DNA from: Aurelia coerulea
Taxonomy: Eukaryota > Cnidaria > Scyphozoa > Semaeostomeae > Ulmaridae
Assembly: GCA_039566865.1 (NCBI GenBank)
Contig: CM076954.1
Coordinates: 12,734,001 to 12,798,000, forward strand
DNA length: 64,000 bases
Direction: 5' to 3'
Part shown: in pieces, positions 45,746 to 57,507 of the stretch
How the letters are laid out: every line of letters starts with the position of its first letter
Numbering within the stretch: the first letter of the stretch is position 1
The notes under the pieces: model-generated
Database searches by the model: none
Told to the model about the DNA's origin: nothing
Seen by the model: the letters and a program-made list of their open reading frames with translations, nothing else
Made by a program: the position numbers and the translations under genes

Positions 45746-47135
45746 TAGGGTAAGACGGGGTAAAATGAACTTTTTTGGAGGTTTTTCAAGGACATCCTAA
45801 AGATATTTTAGCTGAGGGCAAACTTTTTAACGTTGTTTTGACATTATTTCTTTGAGTCAGTTTATCCAACAAAAATATATTTCAAATCTTTTTCCATTGT
45901 CTCACAAAAGAGCTTTCTTTGGCGACCGCTCTGCCTAGTTCAATATATGGCTCAATTCTTTTGAAAGGTCGGTGTAAAATTATATAGCAGTTTTCTTTGA
46001 AATAAATGGCTTGGAAGGAACTTTGGTTTTCTTGCTGTAAATCTGCCGTGGCAATTTATTGATATCTTGATTAGTTTCAATATGGCGGCATTTATTAAAT
46101 TTGAGGCTATGACGTCATCAAATTTCTAAATCCTAAACTAGAAAAGCTGCACATTTCTGCTTGCCACCATTTTGTAGACCGTCATAAACTATGGCTTTCT
46201 TGAAGGTTTTAGAATGTTTCCTCCATTAGTTTAGGATTTACAATGATTTAAATTTTATTCAAAATTTTCCATGAATTTTTCAAAAATAATTAAATTGCCG
46301 CCATTTTGACAAAAATCAAGATATCACAAAATTTCCATGGCAGATTTACAGTAAAGTACCATAAGTTCCTTTCAAGACATCCAATTTAAAGAAAACTGCA
46401 ATAGAATTTTACACCGACCTTTTTAAAGATTTGAAATATTTGAGCCCTATGCTGCCTAGTTCACTTTACCCCAGGCTGGGGTAAAGTGAACTACCTAGCA
46501 ATTGTTCGATAAAACCAAACTAATGCTGGTAATACCCGAAAACATGATTTATTTCGCAACTCTGAGGAGTTCTTCGCATGCCAAGACGAAACAAACCAAA
46601 AAATTTCACAAGAGCGATATTTAAAAAAGATTAAATAGTGACCTATGTTGAGAACGATCTTTGCAGATCGAATATTACCAAAAAACTAACGTTAAAGTCA
46701 TTAATTCGAGTTAAATTGCGGAGCCTGAATACAAGTCGCTAAACAATAATGGGGATATACTTGGAAAATACTACACTGTATTGCAGATAAATACTCCCCC
46801 CCCCCCCCCCCTCTAGAGAAACACTATTTTCAAGGTAGTTCAGTTTGCCCTGAACGGCCCTGAACCTCCGCCCAGAAGTAAAATCAAAAATAAATATAAA
46901 TCTAATCAATAATGAAATAGAAAATTATCAATATCCTAATTAGACAGTGATGTCCATTTATCCCTTCCATGTCGATAGTTGCTTCATCTAATCCTATCAA
47001 AATCCTTGGATCTGTCACCGTACTTATAATGAAGGCCAAATTTGGCTATCAAACCATCAAGTTTTCGGAGATTTTGCAGGCAGCTGGTATCAGAATATTT
47101 TCAAAGAAGATATAAAGATATATAGATGATATTAA
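45746..47135. other. Decayed element ends around the 45943 MITE
   Basis: 'gtagggtaagacggggtaaaatg' at 45746 looks like one terminal repeat of a DNA element. 'ttcactttacccca' at 46460 and a poly-C tract at 46796-46812 follow. No matching right end is intact and there is no gene. Confidence 0.45.
45943..46454. mobile_element. MULE-like MITE with ≥9-bp target duplication
   Basis: Both sides carry 'ctgcctagttca' (ending 45942; starting 46452), of which at least cctagttca is target duplication. Subterminal inverted 'aaaggtcggtgtaaaatt' pairs with 'aattttacaccgaccttt'. The sequence is homologous to 18198-18694. Confidence 0.8.
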
Positions 47136-47366
47136 GACTGCGTTCACACGATGCCGGCACATTTTGAAAACGGTGAAAAATGTAACGGATTGGCCGAAAA
47201 CGGCACATTTTTTGCCGGCTGATTTTGAAAACGGTAGATTTTGAAAACGGTAGATTTTGAGAACGTAACTCTTCGAAAACTGTATCGTGTCAACGCTAGC
47301 TCAAATTTTGCTACCGTCATGTCTTTCACCGCATTCAAAATGTGCCGGTATCGTGTGAACGCAGTC
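47136..47366. mobile_element. MITE, GACTGCGTTCACACGAT ends, TAA target
   Basis: 25-bp inverted ends with one mismatch, TAA on both sides (47133-47135, 47367-47369). 231 bp. Tandem 'gattttgaaaacggta' near the middle. Confidence 0.85.
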
Positions 47367-48399
47367 TAAAAGGGCCTTCTTCATTTGACGTCATGTTCAC
47401 ATGAGAAAATCAAAATTGTGGGCAGTTAGCTTTACCCCGGTCGAAGCAAGATATCAACTGAATGAACGGTAGATCTTTAAGAATATTAAGAATAATATGT
47501 CAGTAGATCTTTAATAATATTATGTTAGCTGGCATTTGCAACAACAGAAAGAACTATTTTGCAAATTTTTTTATTTCCTTTGAGCACATAAAGCATTGGG
47601 TATGAATCATAAATAATGTTCTATGATAAGTCATGTTGTGTCATGTTCTGTCTGTCTGAGCAGTCCATTTTGCCCCATAGTGCACTAGCTATAGTGTTTT
47701 GTTTTTGCCCAGGGGCGGACTGGCCCGGGTGGCTAGGTGGCGATCGCCACCCGGGCCCCCTTATAATTTGAAAAGCGGGCCCTTCATAAAGAGAAATTTT
47801 TGAATTTAAGCATCAATCTATAACAATACACGTAAGCTTCGCGAGCTGATTCGAAACAATGGCTATCACGTCTAATATCCCTGGGCCCCAACCAAATGAA
47901 CACCTCTTCACGTTCAGTCAGGGCATCTTTTAATATTATAACTAGCGGGCCATTGGCCCAGTAGGCCCTCTGCCCGGCCCAGTAGTGAAGCAAAAATCCC
48001 CATTTTTGGCAGTTTGCCCCTTTATTGTCAAGCGCCAAAAAGTCACTCCAGTGCAGTTTACATTCATAGTTACTCAGCCTTAGATGGACCTGTCTGTTTC
48101 AACATTCTAGACGTATTAGATAGAGACCTTGCTATACAATTTATAGAGGAGTCAACCATGGGCCTTTCATTTTCCCAAACTGGCAGAAGTTTTGTGGCGC
48201 AGTGGTGTAATCCTCTGACTTTGCAGGCAGAACATTCAGGCAGACAATGGCGTGGCCACGAGGGTATGGGGGGCAATTTCCCCCTCCCCATTTTTGTCGA
48301 AAGATGGTCCTCGAGATTCCTCTAGAACCGAAGAGAAACTAGCTGGGTATAGGTTGGGTAAGAATTTTCCGAGAAATGTCAAACCTTCCATTTTAGGAC

Positions 48400-48700
48400 T
48401 GGCAAGCATGATACTGGTAGATACATTCCAAGCCAAAGTGAAGGATCTTTCTTCAAAAATTTTCCTCCTGTTCTGATTCATAGGATAACTGTTGCAAAAC
48501 GATCAAGGTTTCCTTGTCGCTAAAGGCAAGCATGATATTAGGAGATGCATTCTAAGCCAAAGTAAAGGATCTTTCTTCAAAAATTTTCCTCGTGTTCTGA
48601 TTCATAGGATAACTGTTGCAAAACAAATCAAGGTTTTCGTGTCGCTAAAGGCAAGCATAACATTGGGAGATGCATTCTAAGCCAAAGTAAAGGGCGTGGC
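48400..48700. repeat. Tandem ~120-bp repeat inside the hAT element
   Basis: 'aggataactgttgcaaaac' recurs at 48482 and 48607, and 'tctaagccaaagtaaaggatc' three times. The same unit occurs inverted near 44320-44470. Confidence 0.75.
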
Positions 48701-48786
48701 CCTAAAAATTTTCCTGGGGGCTTTGCCCCCAGACTCCCCCATTCTCGTGCCCCCCATTTAATTTACCCTGGCCACGCCGTGTAAGG

Positions 48787-49060
48787 TGTTGTGGCGCAGT
48801 GGTGTAATCCTCTGACTTTGCAGCCAGAACATTCAGGCGGAGTGGGTTCGATACCTGGTAGGACCCCACCATTTGAGGGTCATGACAAGGGGTCGCGTAC
48901 TCGATTAGGTCTGCTCTATTTCTGCGATCCCAGCGCTTGGCGCTGAAAAACGCAACTTCACCGTCACCTTCAGGGCTCAATCCCAGGTAGTGCCCCACCA
49001 CTTGAACGTCATGACAAGGGTTTGCGTATTCGATTTGGTCTTCGCGCAAAAGTTATTTAG
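48787..49060 (+). mobile_element. tRNA-like SINE fragment
   Basis: 'gtggcgcagtggtgtaatcc' (box-A-like) and 'gggttcgatacc' (box-B-like) about 45 bp apart. The head is duplicated at 48196-48246. The body has two related 'gtcatgacaagg' blocks. Confidence 0.6.
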
Positions 49061-49397
49061 AAGTAGAATCTAGAAATGTAGAAATATAGATACTTTACTC
49101 GTCATCATACAGTCAAATTCGTTGCAACCGATTCCAGCCTTTAGTAAGCTTGACTTTGCAATGATTCCTCGCTCACGAACGGATTGAGTAATGCAAAAAT
49201 TCCTATCCACCTTTTATAATAGTGCGTGAAGTTTGGTTTTTCCAAGTGACCGCACCCAATTAAGAACTGGCCACGCCCTACGGGCCCTTGCTGAGCCATA
49301 ACGCCACCCCAGAAGAAATTGCCAGTCCGCCCCTGTTTTTGCCTACTGCAAATACATAGGCCTAATTTTTTATGTAAAAGAAATCTATGTAGTAGAC

Positions 49398-49613
49398 AGG
49401 CACGCAGGCACGATGGCACGAGGGCACACCAAAATCGATGGCACGAGGGCACGCCAACAATTTGGGCACGCGGGCACGAGGGCACACCAACATGGAAGGC
49501 ACGAGGGCACGCCAACAATTTGGGCACGAGGGCACGAGGTGATTAAAGGGCACGCAGGGCACGCAGGGCACGCAGGGCACGCAGGGCACGCGATTTAGCA
49601 GACTCAATTTTGG
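49398..49613. repeat. Inverted copy of the GC-rich 'ggcacgagggcac' array
   Basis: Reverse complement of the 45235-45640 array, ending in 'gggcacgcgatttagcagac'. A run of 'gggcacgca' units sits at 49548-49590. Confidence 0.85.
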
Positions 49614-49759
49614 CATAGTTTCTAAAATGAAAATAGACTTGATATAATGCTGCGTTTTTCTGGGTTTCGATGATTTTCCAAGTCAATAAGTAAGATTTTA
49701 ACCCAAATTGATGTTTTTTTTTAATAAATGTTGCATTTTAATATTTTGAAGCGATTGGA

Positions 49760-50213
49760 AATTTCTCTGGTAAATTGATGGGCATAATGGGCGACGAAAA
49801 TAGCAATTAGCAGCACTGAGACTTCATAACCTTAAATCTGAATCAGAAGCCACTTTGCTTTGGTTTCATTGTAGATTTCCTCTCTAGAGAAGGACTTCTG
49901 AAAAATCAAAGCATATTTCAAAAATTTCAAACCGCAAGGTGCTGAGCGAACAAAAAAGAAGGACGGAATGTAAATAGAGTCATGAAATTTGCAATACTTG
50001 AAAGAATCAATTAGAGATATGCTCAAACCATCTCGTCGGGTTTTAATGCAAAAGAACTGAAACTTCAGTGAAGGTCAACTCATGATAAAACAGATGTCAG
50101 CGAAGATTTTCCGCGCAATTGCAATTTTATTACTAGTCGTCAGTCCCCTGAAATTTAATTTCTCTTGCTAGCCGGTCATAATGGGCGACCGGCCATAATG
50201 GGCGACGCTACTC
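49760..50213. mobile_element. Partial TA-target element (14182 family)
   Basis: The right end '...cataatgggcgacgctactc' is followed by TA. The interior matches 14200-14570 in inverse orientation ('aaccgcaaggtgctgagcga'). An extra internal terminal motif lies at 50178. Confidence 0.65.
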
Positions 50214-50318
50214 TATATCTGCTATAACTATGGGGAAATATTTCGTCATTGAATCCTATTGAATACAAAATCTCCTTTTGCCAAAAAAGCTACTTGCAGA
50301 TTGGCCTAATCAAATCAC

Positions 50319-50361
50319 ATGACGGTATTTCTTGTACTTTGGGGCTTTTTTGGGACATCAG
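50319..50361 (+). CDS. Candidate signal-peptide first exon
   Basis: ATG then TVFLVLWGFFGTS and one base before gtaagt. Fourteen residues of which most are hydrophobic, ending in phase 1, the usual pattern for exon 1 of a secreted protein. It is compatible in phase with the chitin-binding exons at 61953 and 63486, but 11.6 kb away. It could equally be an exon of another gene or chance. Confidence 0.4.
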
Positions 50362-50643
50362 GTAAGTTGATATCGTACACATAGAACGACTCACGAGTAA
50401 AGTGAAGAGCAGAAGGCAGAGGCTATATCTAACGCGTTTGTTTAGCTGGACAAGATTCTTGTCAAAAAGCTGATCATTTTATAAATAATAGTTCCATCGA
50501 CTCAAGTAATTGTTTGACTTTATGAGTTTGTGTAAACAATGAGGCCTTACTGCAGGTAAAAGTTGATGTCCGATAACTTCTTTTTGGAAACTGAAAGAGC
50601 ACACTATTCATAGTGTACGTATCAGAAAAATTCAGAGTTAAAG

Positions 50644-50701
50644 ATGTTATTCTGGACATTAATTTCGTTCGCCTTGTTCTTTATTTTCTCCGAGGGGTCT
50701 G
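50644..50701 (+). CDS. Second candidate signal-peptide first exon
   Basis: ATG, LFWTLISFALFFIFSEGS, then one base before gtaaga: a good hydrophobic core with a Ser-Glu-Gly-Ser cleavage region, phase 1. It lies 283 bp after the first candidate. An upstream hAT-like end ('caggcgcggatccagg') starts 9 bp after the exon. Confidence 0.5.
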
Positions 50702-51084
50702 GTAAGAAGCAGGCGCGGATCCAGGAATTATGGTGACAGGGTCTATTCGGGGTCCGGGGGCGAAGCCCCCGGAAAATTTTTGGGACCACGCCCTTTTTTA
50801 TTTTGGTAAACGCCCTTTTCCTTAGGGGAACGCCCTTTGCCATGTGGACACACCCTGACGCAATATATTCATTCTCATCGAGTATTGGGATTGAATCAGT
50901 GTAGAGTTCATTGGTTCAGATCCTTTCCTTTAAAAACAAACTTACCTCTCTCCCCTCCCCTCTCTCCCCTCTTCAACCTTTCGTTCAAGAAGCTCCCTGT
51001 TTCTCTTTTCAACGGCTTCTAACGTCTCGAAGCAAGATCGCACTTCTTTGCCATCCATTTTATTTGCTTGTTTTGGCAGGAAAA

Positions 51085-51145
51085 GATGGATATCACCTAT
51101 CTTTCATCACAGTCCAGCAGTTGCTGCACAACATAGACAGGTTTC
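51085..51145 (+). CDS. Possible internal exon, unknown
   Basis: After 'tgcttgttttggcag', the phase-1 frame reads GKDGYHLSFITVQQLLHNID up to AG|gtttcg. It fits in phase after either signal-peptide exon. No family recognised and the donor is weak. Confidence 0.25.
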
Positions 51146-51877
51146 GGACTTTTTCTGACGACTTTTGGTGACCGGTTTCAGACTCACTTACGACAGCAAG
51201 AACAATGCGGTGACCGGTTTCAGACTCGTCGATGAGAGGTTTCAGACTTTTTATGAATGGATGCAATTGTGCAATCCAACAGATACTGACGCGGCTGGAT
51301 AAATCCTCCATTGTTGAAGAGGAAACTGATCTAATCCGTTTGCTTTTGTTTCCGCGAAACAACTCAAAGGGCAAAACAAGGGCCAGTATCAAGTCTGTCT
51401 GCAGTAATTCGTTTACCAAATGTTTGCCAATATTTGCCTCCCTTTTCAAAGATCGCACTTCACATCCATAAAAAGGAGCCACCGCAATCACCAAGAAATC
51501 GTTTGGAAGGGAATCTCTGGCAATCGACTTGCAGAAAATCATATATTTGTGAAAATGGGAGTCTATTTTCACGAATTATCTGACCGGGTTTTTGAAACCT
51601 GTGAACCCTGTCTGGATCCGCTCCTGAGAAGTTTGTATTCATTGTTATTGACTATTTATGATTATACAAGTGTTACTGAAGTTTAGAAATTACTGCCCCG
51701 AACACAACTGCTGGAGATTTGGTAATAAATATGGGACTGAAACAGTTTCTTACAGATGTAGTCAGATTTGGAATAACATACCTGCCGAAGTAAGAAATGC
51801 AAATAACCTAGAAATCTTCAAAAGACAAATAAAACAAATTGCAATTCCATGCGCCTGCAAATTATGCACCCAGTGTA

Positions 51878-52195
51878 CAGGGGCGGATCCAGCCCGAAGT
51901 TGAAGGGGGGGGGGCAACTTGCAAGGAGGGCGCCAAAAATACAGCAGGAAGTGAGCGCGCCGAAGGCGCGCGAAAATTTTTTGGACGCTTTTTAAAGAAA
52001 ATTCTTTGATTTACTATCAATTAACGCCTCTATTTATATGTTCACCCTTATATTTGAATCGAAACAGATAAAGAATTGTGCGTTAGAGTCATGATCAGGG
52101 GCGCTTTTCTCGCCAAAAGAGGGGCGCCAAGCTGAGTTTTCATCGTGAAGGGGGGGCAATTGCCCCCACTTGCCCCCCCCCTAAATCCGCCACTG
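51878..52195. mobile_element. hAT-type MITE with exact 8-bp duplication
   Basis: Ends CAGGGGCGGATCCAG and inverse CAGTGGCGGATTTAG; ccagtgta on both sides (51870-51877, 52196-52203). Removing it and one duplication restores the LINE frame. G-runs next to both ends. Confidence 0.93.
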
Positions 52196-52491
52196 CCAGT
52201 GTACCAAACCTGGGATACATCACATCTACAGTACAGTAAAACCCGCGTATAAGAACCTACAATTTTGCAAGTCAGCCTAACTAGGTTCTTATGTTTTGGG
52301 TATTTAGTGGGAAATGAGGCTGTTCAGGTTCCTAAATTGGTTCTTATTTTATTCATGGGTTTCAGAAATTTCTTTTTCTCAGATTCAAACTTCAGGCCTA
52401 TTATTTACTGTCAGTTCACATTAGTTGAGTTTATGAGATATATTCTCCTACAGAAATGTGTGGAAGAATCAGAAATGTTTATATAATCCAG

Positions 52492-54131
52492 TTAATCCAG
52501 TTTCATCTGAGTTACTTAACCCAAATCAATCAGGTTTTCGTCCAGGTGACTCAACAGTCAACCAATTAACCTCCATAACGCACACAATTTTTAAAGCATT
52601 TAATTGTAATCCCCCTCTCGATGTTCGTTCTGTATATCTCGATATTTCCAAAGCATTTGACAGGGTATGGCATGATGGTCTGATTTACAAACTACAACCA
52701 TGTGGCGTCTCAGGAAATCTTCTTTCTCTTGTCAAGAGCTTTCTTGAGAATAGAAAGCAGCGAACTGTTTTGAATGGGCAGAGTTCTTCTTGGGGAGATA
52801 TTTCGGCAGGAGTTCCCCAGGGTTCTATTCTAGGACCCTTATTTTTCCTTGTGTATATAAATGACCTAACTGAAGACTTGAAGTGCAATGCTAAGCTTTT
52901 CGCTGATGATACGTCATTATTTACGGTCGTCCAAGATTCTGATTCAGCTGCCAATGACATGAACCATGACTTGGAGTTGATAAGACAGTGGGCCCATGAC
53001 TGGAGGATGTCGTTTAATCCTGATCCACAAAAACAAGCTGTGGAACTAATATTCTCAAGGAAAAAGATTGAAACTAATCATCCGGAAATTTACTTTAACA
53101 ACACACCAGTGATGAAAGTAGATGAACACAAACATTTAGGAATCATACTCGATTCAAAGCTGTCTTTTTCTGCCCATATCAAATCAGCTATCTCTAAAAC
53201 AAGAAAGGGTATTGGCTTGCTGAAATATCTCTCCAAATATCTGCCCAGACATACTCTAAACGAGTTATATAAGCTCCATGTGCGACCGCATCTTGACTAT
53301 GGGGATGTCATTTACCATATTCCGGCAAAAGTATGTGAGTTCAGTGGTAGCATCATTTTACCGAGCCTTATGGAAAAATTAGAATCTGTTCAGTATTCTG
53401 CTGCGCGAGCAATTACAGGAACATGGAGAGGAACATCGCGAGAAAAGCTGTACACAGAGCTTGGTTGGGAATCATTAAGCTGCCGAAGGTGGAGCAGACG
53501 TCTTACTTTATTCTACAAGATTCTTAATAATCTAACTCCCGTTTATACTAAGGATCCAATCCCACCACTTCAACAGTCACATTACCCTCTTCGCAACCAG
53601 AATGTCATTGGGCGATTAAAGGCCAGAACAGAAAAATTCAAATCTAGTTTCTATCCTCATTGCTTATCTGAATGGAATAAACTTGATCCTGAGATTAGAC
53701 TTGCACCGTCTGTTGCTGTTTTTAAGAAGAAGCTCTTATCGATAATTAGACCCCCTGTAAGATCTATATTTGGCATTCATGACCCAACAGGTTTATCCTA
53801 TCTCACTCAACTCAGGGTTGGTCTCAGTAAACTAAACTTTCACAAATTCAAGCACAATTTTAGGGATACCATAAATCCAATGTGCCCTACGAACGATGGT
53901 ATTGAGGATACGGAACACTTTTTGTTGCTTTGCCCTTCCCTTGCAGTACCACGCAGAGATCTTCTCGCTGGAGTTTTTGATTTGCTGCGACCATATGGAT
54001 ACACCAATGTCCAAAATAATGTTCTACTGCAGATTTTATTGTTTGGTGATAAAAATTTCCCAGACGAACTTAACAAAAATATACTCCTTCTGACTCTAAA
54101 ATTTATCCACAAATCTGGTCGATTCGGTTAG
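52492..54131 (+). CDS. LINE ORF2 reverse transcriptase, 5'-truncated
   Basis: An open frame of about 546 codons of LINE origin (an upstream ATG at 52458 lies in the host element). It begins in the fingers region (LLNPNQSGFRPGDSTVNQL). It has RT motif A (VYLDISKAFDRVWHDGL), motif B (SAGVPQGSILGPLFFLVYIN), the catalytic FADD (LFADDTSL), then the thumb (HLGIILDSKLSF, LHVRPHLDYGDVIY) and a C-terminal Cys/His region (MCPTNDGIEDTEHFLLLCPS). The endonuclease and the RT N-terminus are missing, so it cannot be autonomous. The lack of stops suggests a recent insertion. It fits the jockey/CR1 superfamily; clade not assigned. A decayed relative lies at 23777-24113. Confidence 0.92.
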
Positions 54132-54522
54132 AAAATTCCAAAAAAACTCCGTTATAAGTCACTTCATCACAGCCACAATGTTACATGTCCCATTTTAGCT
54201 TATTTTGTTTTTGTTCTTGATTTTCTTTAGTTAAGTCATGTATTTTTAAAAGTCTATCTCCAATTAGATGCCATGCAATATTTGCGATAATGCCTTATTT
54301 ACCATCCAAACAAAAATCAACCTGATCGCAGTTATTTCTCATGGCATGTAATTTGAGACAGACCATAGTAGTTTTAGCTCAATGTCTAAGAGGCCTCGGG
54401 GTAGTCACAGCCTTTTGCTCCTCGGGGTATCGTTCCTGTAGTATTGTATAGTAATTTTGTAGGTAGTGTAAGTAACATATATATTGTAATCTTTTTAGTG
54501 GATATAAAAAAAAAAAAAAAAA
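52492..54522 (+). mobile_element. 5'-truncated LINE with poly-A tail and 9-bp duplication
   Basis: Begins at 52492 and ends in an A-run (about 54506-54522). ataatccag flanks it (52483-52491, 54523-54531). The 3' UTR is about 390 bp and includes 'tatcgttcctgtagtattgta'. Confidence 0.88.
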
Positions 54523-54849
54523 ATAATCCAGAGAAAATCTTTCAAAAGCTTCTCATCAGGTAATATAAAAATTTTTTATCCTTCCACAAACTTCTGTTGT
54601 GAATAACACCCTCCATGCTCTCTAAAAATAAGAACCTATTTCAAATTCCAGACTGAATGGGTTCTTCTATAATTGGGGTTTAATTGCACAATTTCAGCCT
54701 GTAGGTTCTTAATCCACTAGGTTCTTATAGGCGGGTTTTTACTGTATTGTATTTCTCATCTTAGTTTACGAACGCGTTATAGTATATATTTACAGTTTTT
54801 GTTATGTTAGTTGGTATCAATTAGCTGATTGTATTTATTTATAGTTAAG

Positions 54850-55190
54850 CTAGAATATGTATCCAACGTTAAAGGGAATGTAAGCATATAAAAGTGGCCA
54901 CTTGCAGTCACAGTTTAGCCAATCACATCTAAGCATTTCCTGTTGACTTCGATAAGTTACCCAAATATGGTAAGGCATGTGTTACGGCCTATTGTCTTTG
55001 CACGGCTATTTTCATCAAAGGCTTATATATGCTTAGATTTCCTTTAAATAAAATATTGAAAAACAAAATTGGCATGCTTTTGATAAACTTGATAAGGTTT
55101 CATGCACTCTCACCTTTTTCTTACGTCAGACAAGGTCAGATCAATGATCCATTTTAAAAGCTGGCATTAACTAGTTTTTATCTCAAATAA
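54850..55190. repeat. Dispersed repeat shared with 31450-31640
   Basis: 'gttgacttcgataagttacccaaatatggtaaggcatgtgttacggcctattg' matches 31525-31570 nearly base for base, and both continue through 'aaggcttrtatatgc'. No coding signal and no clear ends. Confidence 0.65.
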
Positions 55191-55298
55191 TTTATGCTGA
55201 GCCAAATGGAAATAAATTATTATGAAATTGATAATAATGGCAACTTTCATTCCCTACAAAACTACTCTACATGGTTACATCTGTCACTCTTGATCCAG

Positions 55299-55414
55299 GC
55301 ATGTTGGGGAAAGTTACAAAGTTGTACTATGTGTTCAAGAAACGTACTCCCGCTCAAAAAGTCACAAAAACTCAATTACCGATTATCGAAATTGTCGAAA
55401 AATGTTCCTTTTGA
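55299..55414 (+). CDS. Possible terminal exon of a small secreted peptide
   Basis: After 'acatctgtcactcttgatccag' a phase-1 frame reads GMLGKVTKLYYVFKKRTPAQ then KVTKTQLPIIEIVEKCSF and stops at TGA (55412-55414). It is Lys-rich with even codon-like composition and would fit after the signal exon at 50644-50701. No homologue recognised; it may be chance. Confidence 0.25.
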
Positions 55415-55429
55415 TCTCCAGGACCGTTG

Positions 55430-56406
55430 AGAGAGCGGCCAGGCCCCAGGGTAAGGGCTGGAAGGGCCCCCGCACCGAAGGCGAGGGGAAATTTTTTGCG
55501 CCACGCACTTTCATCCTTGGGCCACGCCCTCCTATGCACTGGTAAAACGCTGCTTTTAGATTTTGTTTAGAATCTCAGTGGGCATGCGGGCCTAAAAACG
55601 TTCCTGAAAGAAAACTACAGCAAAGAAAAGATACATACCTTATTTCGTATGGGCCCCCAGAGGCCCGGGCAGCCTAGTAACTACCCTAGCTACTACCTCC
55701 CCCTTTCGACGGTCCTGTTGATCTCCTTTGTCAATGATCCAAATGTATTTCAAGTAGATAAAATATTTGTTTTCGTTACTTTCAAGTTAATACCATATTC
55801 TGAGTTAAGCAACATTGCACATTTTACCTAAGAGCATCATTTTGAGCTTTGTCATTGTCCTTCAAGCCCTTAAAGTCTACAATGATATTTTTCTTTCTTT
55901 CTTACATTTATGACCAAGCGTTAATATGCAACGAAATTAATCTGGTCATCATCAGTGCATTTTGCAGTATGCTTCATAACCAGGTCCAAGCAGCCCTAAA
56001 CAAGCTTAGGCTGCTAATTTCTAAACAAAATCACTATACCGGGGAAAATAATTGCTGCAATTAGCAGCCATTTAGACGAGTTTGAATCTGAAATTTGGGC
56101 GATGTGTGGCAGATTCTATGGGCAGATCCAAACAAAAGAACAAGCAGACAATCGCAGACAATATGTAGACTCATTGGTCCTTGTGATTGGATGGAACAAC
56201 AAAGATGGATTTGACAGAGCAACTACAACAACAGGTTCTTACGTTGCTTGCTGACTCATTGCAGCGCAGCCCCGCGCAGTCAATTTTGTTTCAGGGAAGC
56301 AGTGGAAGCTATGTACTCACGCTATTTTTTCCTCCCCTCGTTTTTCGGCGAGAGAGACTTTTAGCAAGTCCATGAAAGATGGCAAAGCAAAACATGGACA
56401 AGAACT
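55430..56406. other. No gene; decayed hAT-like segment at the left
   Basis: 'caggccccagggtaagggctggaagggcccccgcacc' (55441-55480) resembles the G/C-rich subterminal part of the local hAT elements. The rest is unrecognised. Confidence 0.4.
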
Positions 56407-57507
56407 ATGGGGCGCCATTCCCGTCAAAAGTGCTTTTCGATTTCCTTGGTCTATGAATTAATTTATGTGGTCTATGAATTAATTTATATGGTGTATGAAT
56501 TAATTTATATGGTGTATGAATTAATTTATATGGTCTATAAATTAATTTATATGGTCTATGAATTAATTTATATGGTCATTGAAATAATTTATATGGTCAT
56601 TAGATGAATTAATTTATATGGTCATTGAATTAATTTATATGGTCATTAGATTAATTTATATGGTCATTAAATTCATATGGTCTTTGAATCAACTTTTGTG
56701 GTCTTTCATTTTGCATGGCTATTTACTCAATTTGCCGTCATTTGCCTTGGTTAATTTTTTAGGTCATTTGTATTGTTTTTTTGCGAAGATGTCAACATCC
56801 AAGGAAGGGAAAGGTGCATGACCAAAGGTGCATGACCAAAAGCGTACGGTCCGTAAATCTGTCAACTTCCCACATTCAAAGAGTAAACTGATGGGGGAGG
56901 GGGTATGAAAGTATGAACATTTAAATGTATACTTCAAAGATTCCCCCTTAATTTCTCGTAGGTCTCGGCCCCTATCTTCTACGTACAAAACTAGAGACTC
57001 ATTTATCAGATCACTCGACTCGAGTAATATTACTCTAAAGAGCCTTGTTTCGTTTTAAAGCTACAATTTTTCATAAAATACTTTGCTCTGAATTTTACTA
57101 CAAATTTTTTTACTACGGTTTGGGCTCAATTCTTTTACTAAAAGTTTCTTGCAGAGTTTCTTAAATTCGAGGTCTGCTTTTTGAACCAAGAATACATTAA
57201 AGAACCAAGTCAATTGCAAAAATTGCACTTTTCTGATTTAAAAACGCATCACAAACCATAGCTAAAAATGGAAAAGTTTCGTAACTTTGAATTGTTATTA
57301 TTCCAGACCACTTGGAAAGGAAAGGAAACTTGGAAAGGAAACTTTCCTTCTCAAGTGGTCTGGGACACAGGCTAATTGGCATCTGATCGCTTCTGGTAGA
57401 GTTTCTTAATTTTCTGCGAGAAGCTACTGCAGTTTCTTAAATGTAGTTTCTCATGAAAACAAATTAGTGTATTTCTGCTTTCATGCTTTGCTTTATTACT
57501 CATACCC

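Larger units (their letters stand above)
47710..49335. mobile_element. hAT-type element, 1.6 kb, composite
   Basis: Ends CAGGGGCGGACTGGC (exact inverted 15 bp), exact 8-bp duplication tttttgcc (47702-47709, 49336-49343). The inside holds a tRNA-like SINE, a nested repeat bounded by 'ggcgtggcca', and about three ~120-bp tandem units. No transposase. It shares the CGGACTGGC end motif with 9734-10697. Confidence 0.9.
52234..54744. mobile_element. TA-target (Tigger/pogo-like) element containing a LINE
   Basis: Ends CAGTAAAACCCGCGTATAAG and inverse CAGTAAAAACCCGCCTATAA, with TA on each side (52232-52233, 54745-54746). Without the inserted LINE it would be about 470 bp and non-autonomous. Internal 'aggttcttat' motifs repeat. 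Confidence 0.85.
51658..54840 (+). pseudogene. LINE C-terminal remnant, interrupted twice
   Basis: The frame GNKYGTETVSYRCSQIWNNI then PAEVRNANNLEIFKRQIKQ and PCACKLC, continuing after the first insertion as VPNLGYIT. This is the terminal region of a LINE common in cnidarians. It is split by the hAT MITE 51878-52195 and by the TA-target element 52234-54744. The sequence after 54746 is its tail. Confidence 0.75.

Noticed and set aside
45746..47460. A complete DNA element starting at 'gtagggtaagacggggtaaaatg'
   Set aside because: No matching inverted right end could be found; only the left end is supported.
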